Source: Gottfriedia solisilvae (GTDB lineage: Bacteria > Bacillota > Bacilli > Bacillales > Bacillaceae_G). Taken from it: a stretch of 64,000 bases of DNA. Shown here piece after piece: positions 18,436 to 27,148 of the stretch (its first letter is position 1; each line of letters opens with the position of its first letter). The notes below the pieces were generated by a model. That model saw only the letters and a list, made by a program, of their open reading frames with translations. It did no database searches and was not told where the DNA came from. The stretch lies in contig NZ_NETJ01000001.1 in assembly GCF_002128405.1 (NCBI RefSeq), forward strand, positions 620,001-684,000, given 5' to 3'. The position numbers and the translations under genes were made by a program.

Positions 18436-19401
18436 CTACCTATATTTATTCGAGATAAAATAACCCTTTCCTTCAAGTAGAGCGAAAATTTCCTGTTTTT
18501 TTATATTAAAATTATGTTCATCCATATCAAACCAATGAATGTTCATTTTATTTCTAAACCATGTCATTTGTCTTTTTGCATATCTTCTAGAACTTTGTTT
18601 AATTAAATTAATGGCTTCATCCTCAGTTAGAATACCGTCAAAATAATCATAAAGCTCCTTATATCCAATTGCTTGAACAGATTGACAATTTTGAATACCC
18701 TTTTCATAAAGCATTTTTGCTTCATTCATTAAGCCAGCATCCATCATCATATCCACTCTTAAATTAATTCGACTGTAAAGTAATTCTCGGTCCATTGTTA
18801 AGCCAATCATTATAGCATCATATAAATATTCTGGTTCTTTGTTAAAAGCCGTATCCGAAAATTTTTGACCTGTTAATTTAAAAACTTCAATCGCTCGAAT
18901 CACTCTTCTAACATTATTCATATGTATTTGTTTAGCACTTTCTGGGTCAACCTCTTTTAACTGATCATGCAATGCTCGATTTCCATATACCATTGCAAAA
19001 CTTTCAAGTTGATTTCGAAGGTGCTCATCGCCTTCTTGCTCTGCAAATTCATAATCCGTTAGAACGCTTTGAATGTATAAACCAGTACCACCAACGATAA
19101 TTGGTGTTTTCCCTCTTTTTGTAATTTCATCTATTTTTTCTCTTGCTAAAGTTTGAAAGTCTGCAACTGTAAAAGAAGCTTTTGGATCTAGAAAATCAAT
19201 TAAATGATGTGGAATACCTTCCATTTCTGCTTCGGAAATTTTAGCAGCTCCTATATCCAATTCTTTATATACTTGTGTTGCATCTCCATTAATAATCTCA
19301 CCATTAATAGCTTTTGCTAATTCAATACTTAATTTAGTTTTTCCTACAGCAGTAGGTCCTACGATGACTATTACTTTTTGCATATTTACCATTGTAATCA
19401 C
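18436..19401 (-). CDS. miaA: tRNA dimethylallyltransferase
   Basis: Adds dimethylallyl to A37 of tRNAs reading UNN codons. P-loop [20 protein letters not shown] and the [10 protein letters not shown] segment are present. The longest start is GTG 19401 with AAAGG 8 nt upstream; ATG at 19392 or 19383 are alternatives without a good ribosome site. Confidence 0.95.
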   Translation of the reverse strand: MITMVNMQKVIVIVGPTAVGKTKLSIELAKAINGEIINGDATQVYKELDIGAAKISEAEMEGIPHHLIDFLDPKASFTVADFQTLAREKIDEITKRGKTPIIVGGTGLYIQSVLTDYEFAEQEGDEHLRNQLESFAMVYGNRALHDQLKEVDPESAKQIHMNNVRRVIRAIEVFKLTGQKFSDTAFNKEPEYLYDAIMIGLTMDRELLYSRINLRVDMMMDAGLMNEAKMLYEKGIQNCQSVQAIGYKELYDYFDGILTEDEAINLIKQSSRRYAKRQMTWFRNKMNIHWFDMDEHNFNIKKQEIFALLEGKGYFISNKYR

Positions 19402-19677
19402 ATATACGCCTTTCTATACAACCTATTGCATTATACCCTTGATCATTTTTTTAAATACATAACTTACTTTAGTTATACCATATTTATACAAAAACTCCAA
19501 ATATTTGTGAAATATATCACATTATTTAAAATTACGTAATATTTGGAGCGTATACACAAATTAATGACATAACCTATCGACAATTTCATCATAGTTTCAT
19601 TGATTGGTAATTTATAGAATGTTCAAAAATTAGTATAATATAAATAAACAAAATCATAATGTTAGAGGAGATTTACA

Positions 19678-20064
19678 ATGGAAATCAAGAAAGCTAATCC
19701 TAATAATGTTTCGCCACCAATTGCTGCATATCATCATGTAACTGTAATACCAAAAGAAGCTGATTTAATTGTACTATCAGGACAAATCGGCAATGACAAA
19801 GATGGAATTTTACCTAAAGATATTGAAAATCAGTTTGCAAATGCATTAGAAAATATTAAAGCTATACTTGAAAGTGAAGATGTTGATGTAAAAAATATCT
19901 TTAAAATTAATTTTTGGTTGACTGAAACTATTGACCGTACATTTTATATTGAAAAATGGAATGAATTCCATAATGGAAATCCGCCTGCTACAACATTAGC
20001 CTACGTTACTGCGTTAGCTAATCCTGACATTAAAATTGAAATAGAAGCTTGGGCTGCACGTTAA
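19678..20064 (+). CDS. RidA/YjgF-family protein lacking the catalytic arginine
   Basis: A 128-aa Rid-fold trimeric protein (PPIAAYHHV, LSGQIGND, IKIEIEAWA). Archetypal RidA needs Arg105 in a PARxxV segment to deaminate enamine/imine intermediates; here the segment is PPATTLAYV with Thr at 105. It therefore belongs to a Rid subgroup without known imine deaminase activity. AGAGGAG ribosome site; apparently monocistronic. Confidence 0.88.
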   Translation: MEIKKANPNNVSPPIAAYHHVTVIPKEADLIVLSGQIGNDKDGILPKDIENQFANALENIKAILESEDVDVKNIFKINFWLTETIDRTFYIEKWNEFHNGNPPATTLAYVTALANPDIKIEIEAWAAR

Positions 20065-20133
20065 TGGAAAAAGAAGATCTTTCAGACTGTAATTGAATTT
20101 TTTTTACATAGAGATGTATTAGGGGGAAATTGA

Positions 20134-21195
20134 ATGATTGTAAAAACTTTAAAAGGAGTTATGTATTTAATTCTTAGTTTTACATTACTATTCGTCGGTT
20201 TTTTAACATATGTAACTTTCACAGATTATAAGCCATCTGAAGTTATACCGCTTAATATCAAAAAAAATAAAGAACAGGTTTTAAAAAAAGGGGTACCATT
20301 TTCAATAACTACATTTAACATCGGATATGCAGGATTGGATAAAAATCAGGACTTTTTTATGGATGGCGGAACGATGTCTAGGTCTAGTAGTAAAAAGCAA
20401 ACATCGAAAAATTTAAAGGCAATTACTTCATTTATTAAAAATGAAGCATCTGATATTAATTTAATTCAAGAGATTGATATGAACTCTTCTCGTAGCTATC
20501 ATATTAACGAAGTAAACTACCTTACAAAGAAATTACCAGACTACAGTAATACATTTGCAGTAAATTATCAAGTTCCTTGGGTTCCTGTTCCAATATTGCG
20601 CCCTATGGGTTCAGCAAATAGTGGTTTATTAACTTTATCTAAGTTCAACATTAAAAATAGCCATCGGTATAAACTAGCAGGTCAAGAAAGTTGGCCTCGT
20701 CAGCAATTTGAATTAGATCGTGCTTTTATTGAAAGTAGAATGCCAGTAGAAAACGGAAAAGATCTGATTCTAATCCACCTTCACTTATCAGCGTATGATA
20801 AAGGTGGAAAAGTTCGTAAGCAACAATTGAAGTATTTATCTACTTACCTAGAGAAAGAAATAAAAAAAGGCAACTATTTTATTTTAGGTGGAGATTGGAA
20901 TCACGAAATTCCAACAACAGACCCTACCATATTTGAATCAACAGAAAAATGGCCTGATTGGCTACAAATCTTCCCTTCTAGATTTAAACCAGAAGGCTTC
21001 CAATGGGTTACAGATAAAACGATTCCTACCTCTCTTTCAAATGACTTCCCTTTTAAAAAGGGACGAAATTTCCAAGCCATTATTGATGGATTCTTAGTTT
21101 CTCCTAATATTACAGTTAAAAATGTAAAAGGACATGACCTAGGATTTGAGAATAGTGACCATAACCCAGTAACTGCAGAGTTAGTATTAAAATAA
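20134..21195 (+). CDS. Membrane-anchored endonuclease/exonuclease/phosphatase-fold hydrolase
   Basis: A 353-aa protein with one N-terminal transmembrane segment (about residues 8-28) and an extracytoplasmic EEP domain: TFNIGYAGL, LIQEID (metal Glu), GGDWNHE (catalytic Asp/Asn) and SDHNPV (catalytic His). It could act on extracellular phosphodiesters or lipids; substrate unknown. GGGGGAA ribosome site. Confidence 0.85.
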   Translation: MIVKTLKGVMYLILSFTLLFVGFLTYVTFTDYKPSEVIPLNIKKNKEQVLKKGVPFSITTFNIGYAGLDKNQDFFMDGGTMSRSSSKKQTSKNLKAITSFIKNEASDINLIQEIDMNSSRSYHINEVNYLTKKLPDYSNTFAVNYQVPWVPVPILRPMGSANSGLLTLSKFNIKNSHRYKLAGQESWPRQQFELDRAFIESRMPVENGKDLILIHLHLSAYDKGGKVRKQQLKYLSTYLEKEIKKGNYFILGGDWNHEIPTTDPTIFESTEKWPDWLQIFPSRFKPEGFQWVTDKTIPTSLSNDFPFKKGRNFQAIIDGFLVSPNITVKNVKGHDLGFENSDHNPVTAELVLK

Positions 21196-21206
21196 CTATA
21201 ATAAAA

Positions 21207-21258
21207 CATACAAAAAGCATAAAATGACCTAAGTTTGGTATTTTATGCTTTTTGTATG
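21207..21258 (+). terminator. Terminator after the EEP hydrolase gene
   Basis: CATACAAAAAGCATAAAAT pairs perfectly (19 bp) with ATTTTATGCTTTTTGTATG. Confidence 0.85.
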
Positions 21259-21380
21259 CAACAAAGGTTTAATTTTATTTAAGGATTTGTATGTTTACAT
21301 CCGCTTATGATTATTCGATATGAAAATATTATTTTCCTATTTTAAATTTTAAATAAATAACCTCATTGAATTGGAATCTA

Positions 21381-21470
21381 CTTTTAAACTAACTTTTAGT
21401 ATGAAAAATATAAAAAATAGACCACTAGTGTGGTCATCTTTGCTGAATTAACGCATGCGTTATTTGCTTA
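21381..21470 (-). repeat. Composite 3' repeat, copy 1 (full)
   Basis: Read on the minus strand: palindrome AATAACGCATGCGTTAATT, hairpin GACCAC/GTGGTC followed by a T-rich run, then a TTAGTTTAAA box. It begins 3 nt after the stop of the 21474-21710 gene and probably is its terminator. Confidence 0.75.
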
Positions 21471-21473
21471 AGA

Positions 21474-21710
21474 TTAGTTAGACTTTTTTTCGAGATTTTC
21501 AATTAATTTGTCTAATTTATTATCTATATTTTGTAATAATTGTCTGTTTTTATCTTGATTACTAATTCTTCTTATTATTAGCAATCCTAATGCAGCTAAT
21601 ATACCAATTAAAATGATCCAAAAAACAATAGGGGCAAAAGCAAGCACAGGTTCGTAGGTCTCTTTTGTTTCTGTTATCGTGTTCGTAGCATCTCCTGATA
21701 AGAAATACAT
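21474..21710 (-). CDS. Small membrane protein, DUF4083-like
   Basis: A 78-aa protein: short outside N terminus, one transmembrane helix (about residues 23-46), a basic segment, then an amphipathic coiled-coil tail (NIDNKLDKLIENLEKK). Resembles DUF4083-type Bacillus proteins; function unknown. Flanked 3' by a full composite repeat and 5' by a solo box of the same family. Confidence 0.7.
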   Translation of the reverse strand: MYFLSGDATNTITETKETYEPVLAFAPIVFWIILIGILAALGLLIIRRISNQDKNRQLLQNIDNKLDKLIENLEKKSN

Positions 21711-21775
21711 ATTTTTCCTCCTAATAGTTTTTCTTGTTAATAGGATAATTCGCTAGAATCTTATTAAACTCCTTT

Positions 21776-21809
21776 GTTCAACTAAACTGCCCTTTACTTC
21801 AACTAAAAA
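21776..21809. repeat. Solo TTTAGTT/GGCAG box of the composite repeat family
   Basis: GTTCAACTAAACTGCCCTTT is the outer box of the repeat without hairpin or palindrome, 66 bp upstream of the small membrane protein start. Confidence 0.55.
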
Positions 21810-21949
21810 TTTTTGTGATTATTTTAATACTCAACCTTACAACCCTTAAATACTTTCGATATTTCACAACAGCACATAAGTTAATAAGCCGTGAATATAT
21901 TGTTGGTATGTTGTTTAAATTTAATTAGGTTAGGAGTGATTAAGTAATT

Positions 21950-23146
21950 ATGAAGCAACCGATGCGTGTCCTCATTTCCGGAGCGAGCATTGCTGGACCA
22001 GCACTTGCTTATTGGCTTCATCGCTTTGGTTTTGAGGTGACTATAGTAGAACGTGCTCCTTCACTCCGCCCAGGGGGATATGCTGTGGATATCCGTGGTG
22101 CTGCCATTTCTGTTCTTGAGCGAATGGGTATTCTTGATCAAGTTCGTACATTAGATACTCAAATGACTGGTGTCTACTTCGTGAATGATGTAGGTCAAAT
22201 TAAAGGTCAAATAAGCGAAGCTAGTATAGGAAATCAGCATGGGATGGATATCGAAATTATGCGCGAGGATCTTGGTAACATCTTATACGAGTTGACCAAG
22301 GAAAACATTACATATATTTGGGGCGATTCAATTACTACTTTATATGAGTCTAAAACAGGTGTAGAAGTTCATTTTACAAATGGAAAACCACAGACATTCG
22401 ATTTAATTATAGGTGCGGATGGGATTCATTCAAACGTGCGCACCTTGATCTTCGGCGATGAAGAACAGTTTAAGCGTACTCTTGGTTGTTATATCTCTAT
22501 TTTTAATATTGAGAATTATCTTAACCTCGAGCACTGTCAAATGCTTTTTACGGTACCAGGTAAAACTGTTGGTATGTATAGTGCACATGATAAAAAAGAA
22601 GCGCAAGGCATATTAGTGTTCCAATCCGATTCGCTGAAGTACGACCGCTATAATCTAGAAGAACAAAAGAACCATATTAACAATGCTTTTGAAGAACTTA
22701 AGGGGTGGGAAACACCGTACTTGCTAGAAAAATTGAAAGAAGCTACAGAATTTTATTTTGATGAAATTTGTCAGATTCACATGCCGAAATGGTCAAAAGG
22801 TCGGATTACTTTGGTTGGTGATGCGGCTTATTGTCCCTCCCCCCTTTCGGGTCAAGGTACTAGCCTTGCGCTTGTCGGAGCTTATGTACTAGCAGGGGAG
22901 CTTAAAGCTGCTAATGGTGATTACACCATATCTTTTGATTCATATGAAAAAGAGATGAGAAATTTTGTTGAAAAAAACCAAAAAATCGGGCTAATAACTG
23001 CTGGAGGAATGATTGAAAAATCAAACTTCAAAATTGCAATGCGCAATATAATGTTACGTTTCCCCATATTTATGAACGGAATGTTTAAAATGATTACGAG
23101 AATGATAGCTAAAGCTGCCAACGAGATTGAGCTGAAAGATTATTAA
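21950..23146 (+). CDS. FAD-dependent monooxygenase
   Basis: A 398-aa class A flavoprotein hydroxylase of the PHBH/TetX fold: dinucleotide motif GASIAGPALAYWLHRFGFEV, the DG motif in LIIGADGIHSNVR, and GDAAYCPSPLSGQGTSLAL for FAD ribityl binding. Likely hydroxylates an aromatic or polyketide-like xenobiotic. It is more GC-rich than its neighbours at the 5' end, compatible with acquisition by transfer. Own promoter region and terminator. Confidence 0.88.
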   Translation: MKQPMRVLISGASIAGPALAYWLHRFGFEVTIVERAPSLRPGGYAVDIRGAAISVLERMGILDQVRTLDTQMTGVYFVNDVGQIKGQISEASIGNQHGMDIEIMREDLGNILYELTKENITYIWGDSITTLYESKTGVEVHFTNGKPQTFDLIIGADGIHSNVRTLIFGDEEQFKRTLGCYISIFNIENYLNLEHCQMLFTVPGKTVGMYSAHDKKEAQGILVFQSDSLKYDRYNLEEQKNHINNAFEELKGWETPYLLEKLKEATEFYFDEICQIHMPKWSKGRITLVGDAAYCPSPLSGQGTSLALVGAYVLAGELKAANGDYTISFDSYEKEMRNFVEKNQKIGLITAGGMIEKSNFKIAMRNIMLRFPIFMNGMFKMITRMIAKAANEIELKDY

Positions 23147-23172
23147 TCTAGTATGTATATAAAATTGTTTTT

Positions 23173-23211
23173 AAAAGAAGAGTTAAAACATATTGTTTGA
23201 GCTCTTCTTTT
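23173..23211. terminator. Terminator after the monooxygenase gene
   Basis: AAAAGAAGAG (23173-23182) pairs perfectly with CTCTTCTTTT (23202-23211). It also sits where the composite repeat hairpin would be for the minus-strand remnant at 23273. Confidence 0.8.
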
Positions 23212-23221
23212 ATTTACTTAG

Positions 23222-23254
23222 TAATTCAACGAAAGCATGCGTTAGTTGAAATAG
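23222..23254 (-). repeat. Composite 3' repeat palindrome, copy 3
   Basis: Contains GCATGCGTTAGTTGAA with a matching TTCAACG left arm; 19 bp from the stop of the gene remnant at 23273-23452. Confidence 0.6.
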
Positions 23255-23272
23255 AGATATTTTTTCTTTATG

Positions 23273-23452
23273 CTATTTTACCTTTAAAGCAAAGGCATAA
23301 GAAGCATCTCCGTTTGAAGTATGTTCTTTAATATATCCCTTTATTTGTAGGCGCATTAAAACGATTATATTTATTCTATGAAATGTTTCTTTATCCTCTA
23401 TGTGTATATTGTAATATCCCGCGTAGATTGATAAAAAAGTTCTTTACTGCAT
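23273..23452 (-). pseudogene. Small gene remnant, winged-helix-like
   Basis: An open frame ending at 23273 translates to plausible protein (IYAGYYNIHIEDKETFHR, then INIIVLMRLQIKGYIKEH, NGDASYAFALKVK), but the only upstream ATG (23452) is followed two codons later by TAA, and no other start is available. It looks like the C-terminal part of a helix-rich, possibly winged-helix protein. A palindrome of the composite repeat family follows its stop. Confidence 0.45.
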
Positions 23453-23499
23453 GTAATATTCTTAACAGAAAAAGATAATAAGTTCTTAACAAATTGTAT

Positions 23500-23582
23500 T
23501 AATTAACACAAAAAAAGATCCTTATTTTTGAGAAGGATCTTTTTTTCTTATTGCACGAATGCATGAGTTAGTTGCATAATGA
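23500..23582 (-). repeat. Composite 3' repeat, copy 4
   Basis: A 14-bp perfect hairpin stem AAAAAAAGATCCTT/AAGGATCTTTTTTT (23510-23546) next to a degenerate palindrome with GAGTTAGTTGCATAATGA. Serves as terminator about 100 nt after the quinone oxidoreductase gene. Confidence 0.7.
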
Positions 23583-23679
23583 CTTATCTATTTATCACTT
23601 TTTTCATTAGGGTTGAACTCCTTGTCCTTGTTCCGAGTTCATAACTTACATCAAATTTGGAATCTGAAGAATTTGCTAA

Positions 23680-24678
23680 CTATCTAATTTTTAAAATTAT
23701 TTTCCCTTTAGCTCTTCCTAGTTCCGAATATTCCATCGCCTTTTGAGCATCTTTAAAAGAAAAAACTTTATCAATGATGGGTTTAATTTTACCTGATTCA
23801 ATATAGTTTGAAATAATACGTAATTGATCTCCACTTGGCTTCATAAACAAAAACGTATATTGAACATTATACTTTTTTTCAAGCATAGTTAATTTATAGC
23901 TTGCTGCTGAAAATAACATTGTTTTAAAAAATCCAGAACCATATTCTTTTGCAAACCGAGCGTTTGGCAATCCTGATACGGAAACAATTTTCCCACCTTT
24001 TTTTAAGACACTAAATGATTTTTCGAGTGTCTCTCCCCCAAGTGTATCAAATACCGCATCATAATTTTTCAATTTTTCTTCAAATTTTGTACTTTTGTAA
24101 TTGATAACTTCATCCGCACCGAGAGATTTTACCAAATCAATCCCTTTTGAACTTGCTGTTGTTACAACAGTAGCACCCATTAGTTTTGCGAGCTGAATTG
24201 CAAAGGTACCGACACCGCCAGATCCAGCATGAATCAAAATCTTATGTCCTTTCTGTATTTGAAGGATGTCATGCAAGGCTTGAAATGAGGTTAATCCAAC
24301 GAGTGGGATTGATGCTGCTTCCTCAAAGCTCAAATTTTTAGGTTTTAATGCTATATCCTCTTCATGAACTGCAATATATTCAGCAAATGTTCCCATTTTC
24401 TCTTTACGAGGACGTCCATAAATTTCATCCCCAACATTAAAACGAGTTACTTTAGCACCAACCTTCACCACTACACCAGAAAAGTCATTCCCAAGGATAA
24501 GCGGCATTTTATATTTTAGTAACAATTTCACTTTTCCATCGCGTATCTTAAAATCAACAGGATTAATACTAGCTGCATGTATTTCTGCAAGTACTTCATT
24601 TTCCCCTATTTCAGGTATCGGCATTTCCACCATACGCATCGGGGATTTCCCGTACCTTTCAATAACCATTGCGTTCAT
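23680..24678 (-). CDS. NADPH:quinone oxidoreductase (zinc-independent MDR family)
   Basis: A 332-aa medium-chain dehydrogenase/reductase without structural zinc cysteines. GroES-like half (INPVDFKIRDGK, LGNDFSGVV), then Rossmann motif HAGSGGVGTFAIQLAKLMGA. Reduces quinones or enones with NADPH. It follows the ArsR-type gene by 27 nt and is probably its target. Confidence 0.9.
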   Translation of the reverse strand: MNAMVIERYGKSPMRMVEMPIPEIGENEVLAEIHAASINPVDFKIRDGKVKLLLKYKMPLILGNDFSGVVVKVGAKVTRFNVGDEIYGRPRKEKMGTFAEYIAVHEEDIALKPKNLSFEEAASIPLVGLTSFQALHDILQIQKGHKILIHAGSGGVGTFAIQLAKLMGATVVTTASSKGIDLVKSLGADEVINYKSTKFEEKLKNYDAVFDTLGGETLEKSFSVLKKGGKIVSVSGLPNARFAKEYGSGFFKTMLFSAASYKLTMLEKKYNVQYTFLFMKPSGDQLRIISNYIESGKIKPIIDKVFSFKDAQKAMEYSELGRAKGKIILKIR

Positions 24679-24705
24679 TTCCTATCCCTCCAAATAAATG
24701 ACATT

Positions 24706-25041
24706 TCAATAAAATTTTTGCATTAACTCTTCGATATGCTTCACAAGATCTTTTAATAAACCTAATTTTGTACGTATATCAATAAAATAAAAATTTTTTG
24801 TCCCTTCTTTTCGCATTAAAATTACACCCGCATCTCGCAAGATTCTAAGGTGATGTGAAACAGCAGGACGAGAAAGATGTGTTTGCCTAGTGATTTCACC
24901 TACACGCAATCCGGTTTGACAATCCGTACCCATTAACACTAATAAGATTGATTGACGAGTTTCATCTCCAATCGCCAATAGCACTTTTTGACAATTTATA
25001 AAATCCTCTTTGATTGTATTTAGTTGGTCATGTTTATTCAT
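24706..25041 (-). CDS. ArsR-family transcriptional regulator
   Basis: A 111-aa winged-helix repressor: ALGDETRQSILLVLM, recognition helix THLSRPAVSHHLRILRDAGVI, and wing MRKEGTKNFYFI. The ArsR metal-site ELCVC is absent, so it likely senses a redox or organic signal rather than metal. Forms an operon with the quinone oxidoreductase. Confidence 0.9.
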   Translation of the reverse strand: MNKHDQLNTIKEDFINCQKVLLAIGDETRQSILLVLMGTDCQTGLRVGEITRQTHLSRPAVSHHLRILRDAGVILMRKEGTKNFYFIDIRTKLGLLKDLVKHIEELMQKFY

Positions 25042-25101
25042 TCAATTAAATTCCTCCACAAATTAGTTTAATCGTTTAAGTTGACGAACTATTGTAACGA
25101 A

Positions 25102-25118
25102 AACAATATACTATTGTT
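25102..25118. promoter_or_regulatory. Candidate operator of the ArsR-type regulator
   Basis: Perfect inverted repeat AACAATA-TAC-TATTGTT, about 60 bp upstream of the regulator start. A further ACAATAGT half-site lies beside it at about 25089-25096. Confidence 0.5.
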
Positions 25119-25157
25119 GTATTCCCTGCAATATTGAGAAAGTAAATCGAGACGAAT

Positions 25158-25237
25158 CAAAAAAAAACGACTCCCACATATGGAAATCGATTTTTATAGT
25201 TTTCTTATGTAACAAACGCAAGAGTTAGTTATATATG
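25158..25237 (-). repeat. Composite 3' repeat, copy 5 (degenerate)
   Basis: Weak hairpin with A/T runs (25160-25197) and palindrome remnant AACAAACGCAAGAGTTAGTT overlapping the stop of the 25225-25695 gene. Confidence 0.5.
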
Positions 25238-25695
25238 AAATCATTATTTTTACTGATTAATATGGAATTACTTAATTGCATTGTAAGTATCTCAAAATCT
25301 TTATTTAACAAATTCTTTATGTAAATCTCAATTTCTTTTTTGGAATGCAAAATTAAAATAAATTTATCACTATTTATAAAACCTTTTTCTATCTCTTCAA
25401 TATTTATCACTTTTCTTGGTCTGTATAAACCTCTATGAATTGAGAGTTTATTATTGTCTATCCTCATATAGTCAATAGTATTAAGTTTAAGAAAATATAC
25501 CCCTATTACAATGAACCACAAAATAAAGAGCACCACGATTATGAAAGGAATCGTTAGTACCTTAATATGGCTAATTACATCCCATGTTTGATTTACAGTA
25601 AATAACAATATTAACAAGTTTATAATAGCACCAAACAAATAAAAAATTCCTGCCTCTTTCGATTGATTAACTTTATATTTGAGTTTCAATTTCAT
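25225..25695 (-). CDS. Membrane protein with PH-like cytoplasmic domain
   Basis: A 156-aa protein with two transmembrane helices (about residues 15-38 and 47-70) and a beta-rich tail (YMRIDNNKLSIHRGLY, KFILILHSKKEIEIYIK) that resembles bacterial PH (bPH2/YdbT) domains. Not otherwise recognised. Its stop lies within a composite repeat. Confidence 0.65.
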   Translation of the reverse strand: MKLKLKYKVNQSKEAGIFYLFGAIINLLILLFTVNQTWDVISHIKVLTIPFIIVVLFILWFIVIGVYFLKLNTIDYMRIDNNKLSIHRGLYRPRKVINIEEIEKGFINSDKFILILHSKKEIEIYIKNLLNKDFEILTMQLSNSILISKNNDFIYN

Positions 25696-25751
25696 CCCTC
25701 CCTCAATTAATTTCTGTATAAAGTTTTAGATACCTTCTTCAATAAACCTAC

Positions 25752-25812
25752 AAATTTACTTAATTAAAAAAGAGCACAATTAGGTGCTCATGATCTTCTA
25801 CTAACGCATATT
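25752..25812 (-). repeat. Composite 3' repeat, copy 6 (half palindrome)
   Basis: GAGCAC/GTGCTC hairpin (25772-25789) with a minus-strand T run, then only the left half of the palindrome (CTACTAACGCAT). Between it and 25933 a short minus-strand frame (LLGIIGILFYSKEIIKF) ends at about 25850 and looks like a gene remnant. Confidence 0.6.
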
Positions 25813-25932
25813 TAAAAAGAATTATTAAAATCGGTTCCTTTTTCACTAGTTATCCTTATGAAATTTTATTATTTCTTTCGAATAAAAAAGTATCCCGATT
25901 ATACCGAGTAAAACTTCTTAGTTTCCCTTTAT

Positions 25933-26193
25933 CTATTTACTATCTGAACTAATAATTGATCCATATGGAATTGTATGTGACTCAGCCGTCTTATAAATTG
26001 AACAAACATAAATCTTTTCGTAATTGTTATATTTCCATTTTAAACAAGTATTATTATTCGATTCAATCGATGAATCAGTTGTAAAAAAAATAGTAGCTAG
26101 ACCGAAAATAGTAAATCCGCCAATTAAGCCACGTTTTATCTCATCAGCATATTCTCGTATCCATAAAATAGTTTTGTACATAGTACCCTCCAA
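25933..26193 (-). CDS. Small membrane protein of unknown function
   Basis: An 86-aa protein with one membrane helix (GLIGGFTIFGLATIFFTT) and an extracytoplasmic tail containing CLKWKYNNYEKIYVCSIY, two cysteines that could form a disulfide. ATG at 26193 or, better, the MYKTI methionine with GGAGGGT upstream. No family recognised. Confidence 0.6.
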   Translation of the reverse strand: MEGTMYKTILWIREYADEIKRGLIGGFTIFGLATIFFTTDSSIESNNNTCLKWKYNNYEKIYVCSIYKTAESHTIPYGSIISSDSK

Positions 26194-26207
26194 AAATTAA
26201 AATAAAT

Positions 26208-26318
26208 ATGAGTAATTCATTTTATGATTGTTTGGAGAGAGATAATACTAAACTACGAATAGATTTACTAGAAGAATATTTCAAAAACCATCCTTTCTTA
26301 AAAAACGACTGTCCTTAA
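26208..26318 (+). CDS. Possible 36-aa ORF ending inside a terminator
   Basis: MSNSFYDCLERDNTKLRIDL..., helix-forming and acidic/basic balanced. Its TAA lies in the loop of the 13-bp hairpin at 26302-26334. There is no ribosome binding site before the ATG, so it may be a fragment. Confidence 0.3.
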   Translation: MSNSFYDCLERDNTKLRIDLLEEYFKNHPFLKNDCP

Positions 26319-26369
26319 ATTGGACAGTCGTTTTCCTATTTATACAACTAACGAGTGCATTAGTTCCAT
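26302..26369 (-). repeat. Composite 3' repeat, copy 7
   Basis: A 13-bp perfect stem AAAACGACTGTCC/GGACAGTCGTTTT (26302-26334) followed by palindrome ACAACTAACGAGTGCATTAG. It lies 3' of the DUF2294 gene. Confidence 0.7.
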
Positions 26370-26442
26370 TGGTTTATTATGAAATTAGCACTGACAAAAT
26401 TTACTCGAATAGAATACTAAATAGATAAAGCACAAATTTGTA

Positions 26443-26787
26443 TTACTCAATCGGTTTTTCAAAAATAAAAACGGTTACAGCCATGTCCTCTTCAATCTTT
26501 GCATCTGAAAATAAATGAAGCAGCTTTGAACCGACGAGTTCCTCCATTCCTTTTGGAACATCTTGCTTATATACATCCCGAATCATTTCGGTTCTGGCAC
26601 TATGAATTACTTTTTTTCCTTCTTGGGATTGTGAGATAAATTTTTCAGTAGGTGTTAGTATACCACTCATGATCGTTACAGCCATGTTCTCCACAAAATG
26701 AGTGAATATTCGCTCTGGTCCCTTTCCAAAAATCTCTTTCCTCATTTTCCGAACAATATCATTAAATGCTGTTTCCTTTTTCCCCAT
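26443..26787 (-). CDS. DUF2294 family protein
   Basis: A 114-aa cytosolic protein matching the DUF2294 pattern (IVRKMRKEIFGKGPERI, MAVTIMSGILTPTEKF, EDMAVTVFIFE). Biochemical function not established. GGGGGAAGGG ribosome site. Confidence 0.85.
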   Translation of the reverse strand: MGKKETAFNDIVRKMRKEIFGKGPERIFTHFVENMAVTIMSGILTPTEKFISQSQEGKKVIHSARTEMIRDVYKQDVPKGMEELVGSKLLHLFSDAKIEEDMAVTVFIFEKPIE

Positions 26788-26866
26788 AACCCTTCCCCCT
26801 ACAATTCAATTCTATAATAATAAATTCAATTTCATAATTTTGTCTTGTTTTTTTAGATACGAAGAG

Positions 26867-26990
26867 TATAATAATGTCTGTTGAACACAATTTATACGAG
26901 TTTTATGAATGGAATTCTAATAAAACATTTTGTTTGAACTCTATTTATTATTCCCAATGGAATGATTCATTAGTAGGAATTGCTAATTGA
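26867..26990 (+). other. Possible short leader RNA or 38-aa ORF before TRIC copy 2
   Basis: TATAAT at 26867-26872 precedes an ATG (26874) opening a 38-codon frame (MSVEHNLYEFYEWNSNK...) that stops at 26990, 3 nt before a very strong terminator. No ribosome site precedes the ATG. Either a small RNA or leader of about 165 nt, or a relic ORF. Confidence 0.3.
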
Positions 26991-26993
26991 TTA

Positions 26994-27046
26994 CTCCACC
27001 ACAAGGTATCATCTCATTAGATGATATTTTGTGGTGGAGTTTTTTT
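26994..27046 (+). terminator. Strong orphan terminator between divergent genes
   Basis: Outer stem CTCCACCACAA/TTGTGGTGGAG (11 bp) and inner stem ATCATCT/AGATGAT, followed by seven T residues. It sits upstream of TRIC copy 2 with no clear gene ahead of it. Confidence 0.9.
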
Positions 27047-27148
27047 GTGTGGAAAAGAAAAAACAAGCTATTCTCTTTTGATACTTTATTTCATCGGTCT
27101 TATGTTTTGCTCAATTAGTTTCTTATTATTTTAAGGGGGATTATAAGA

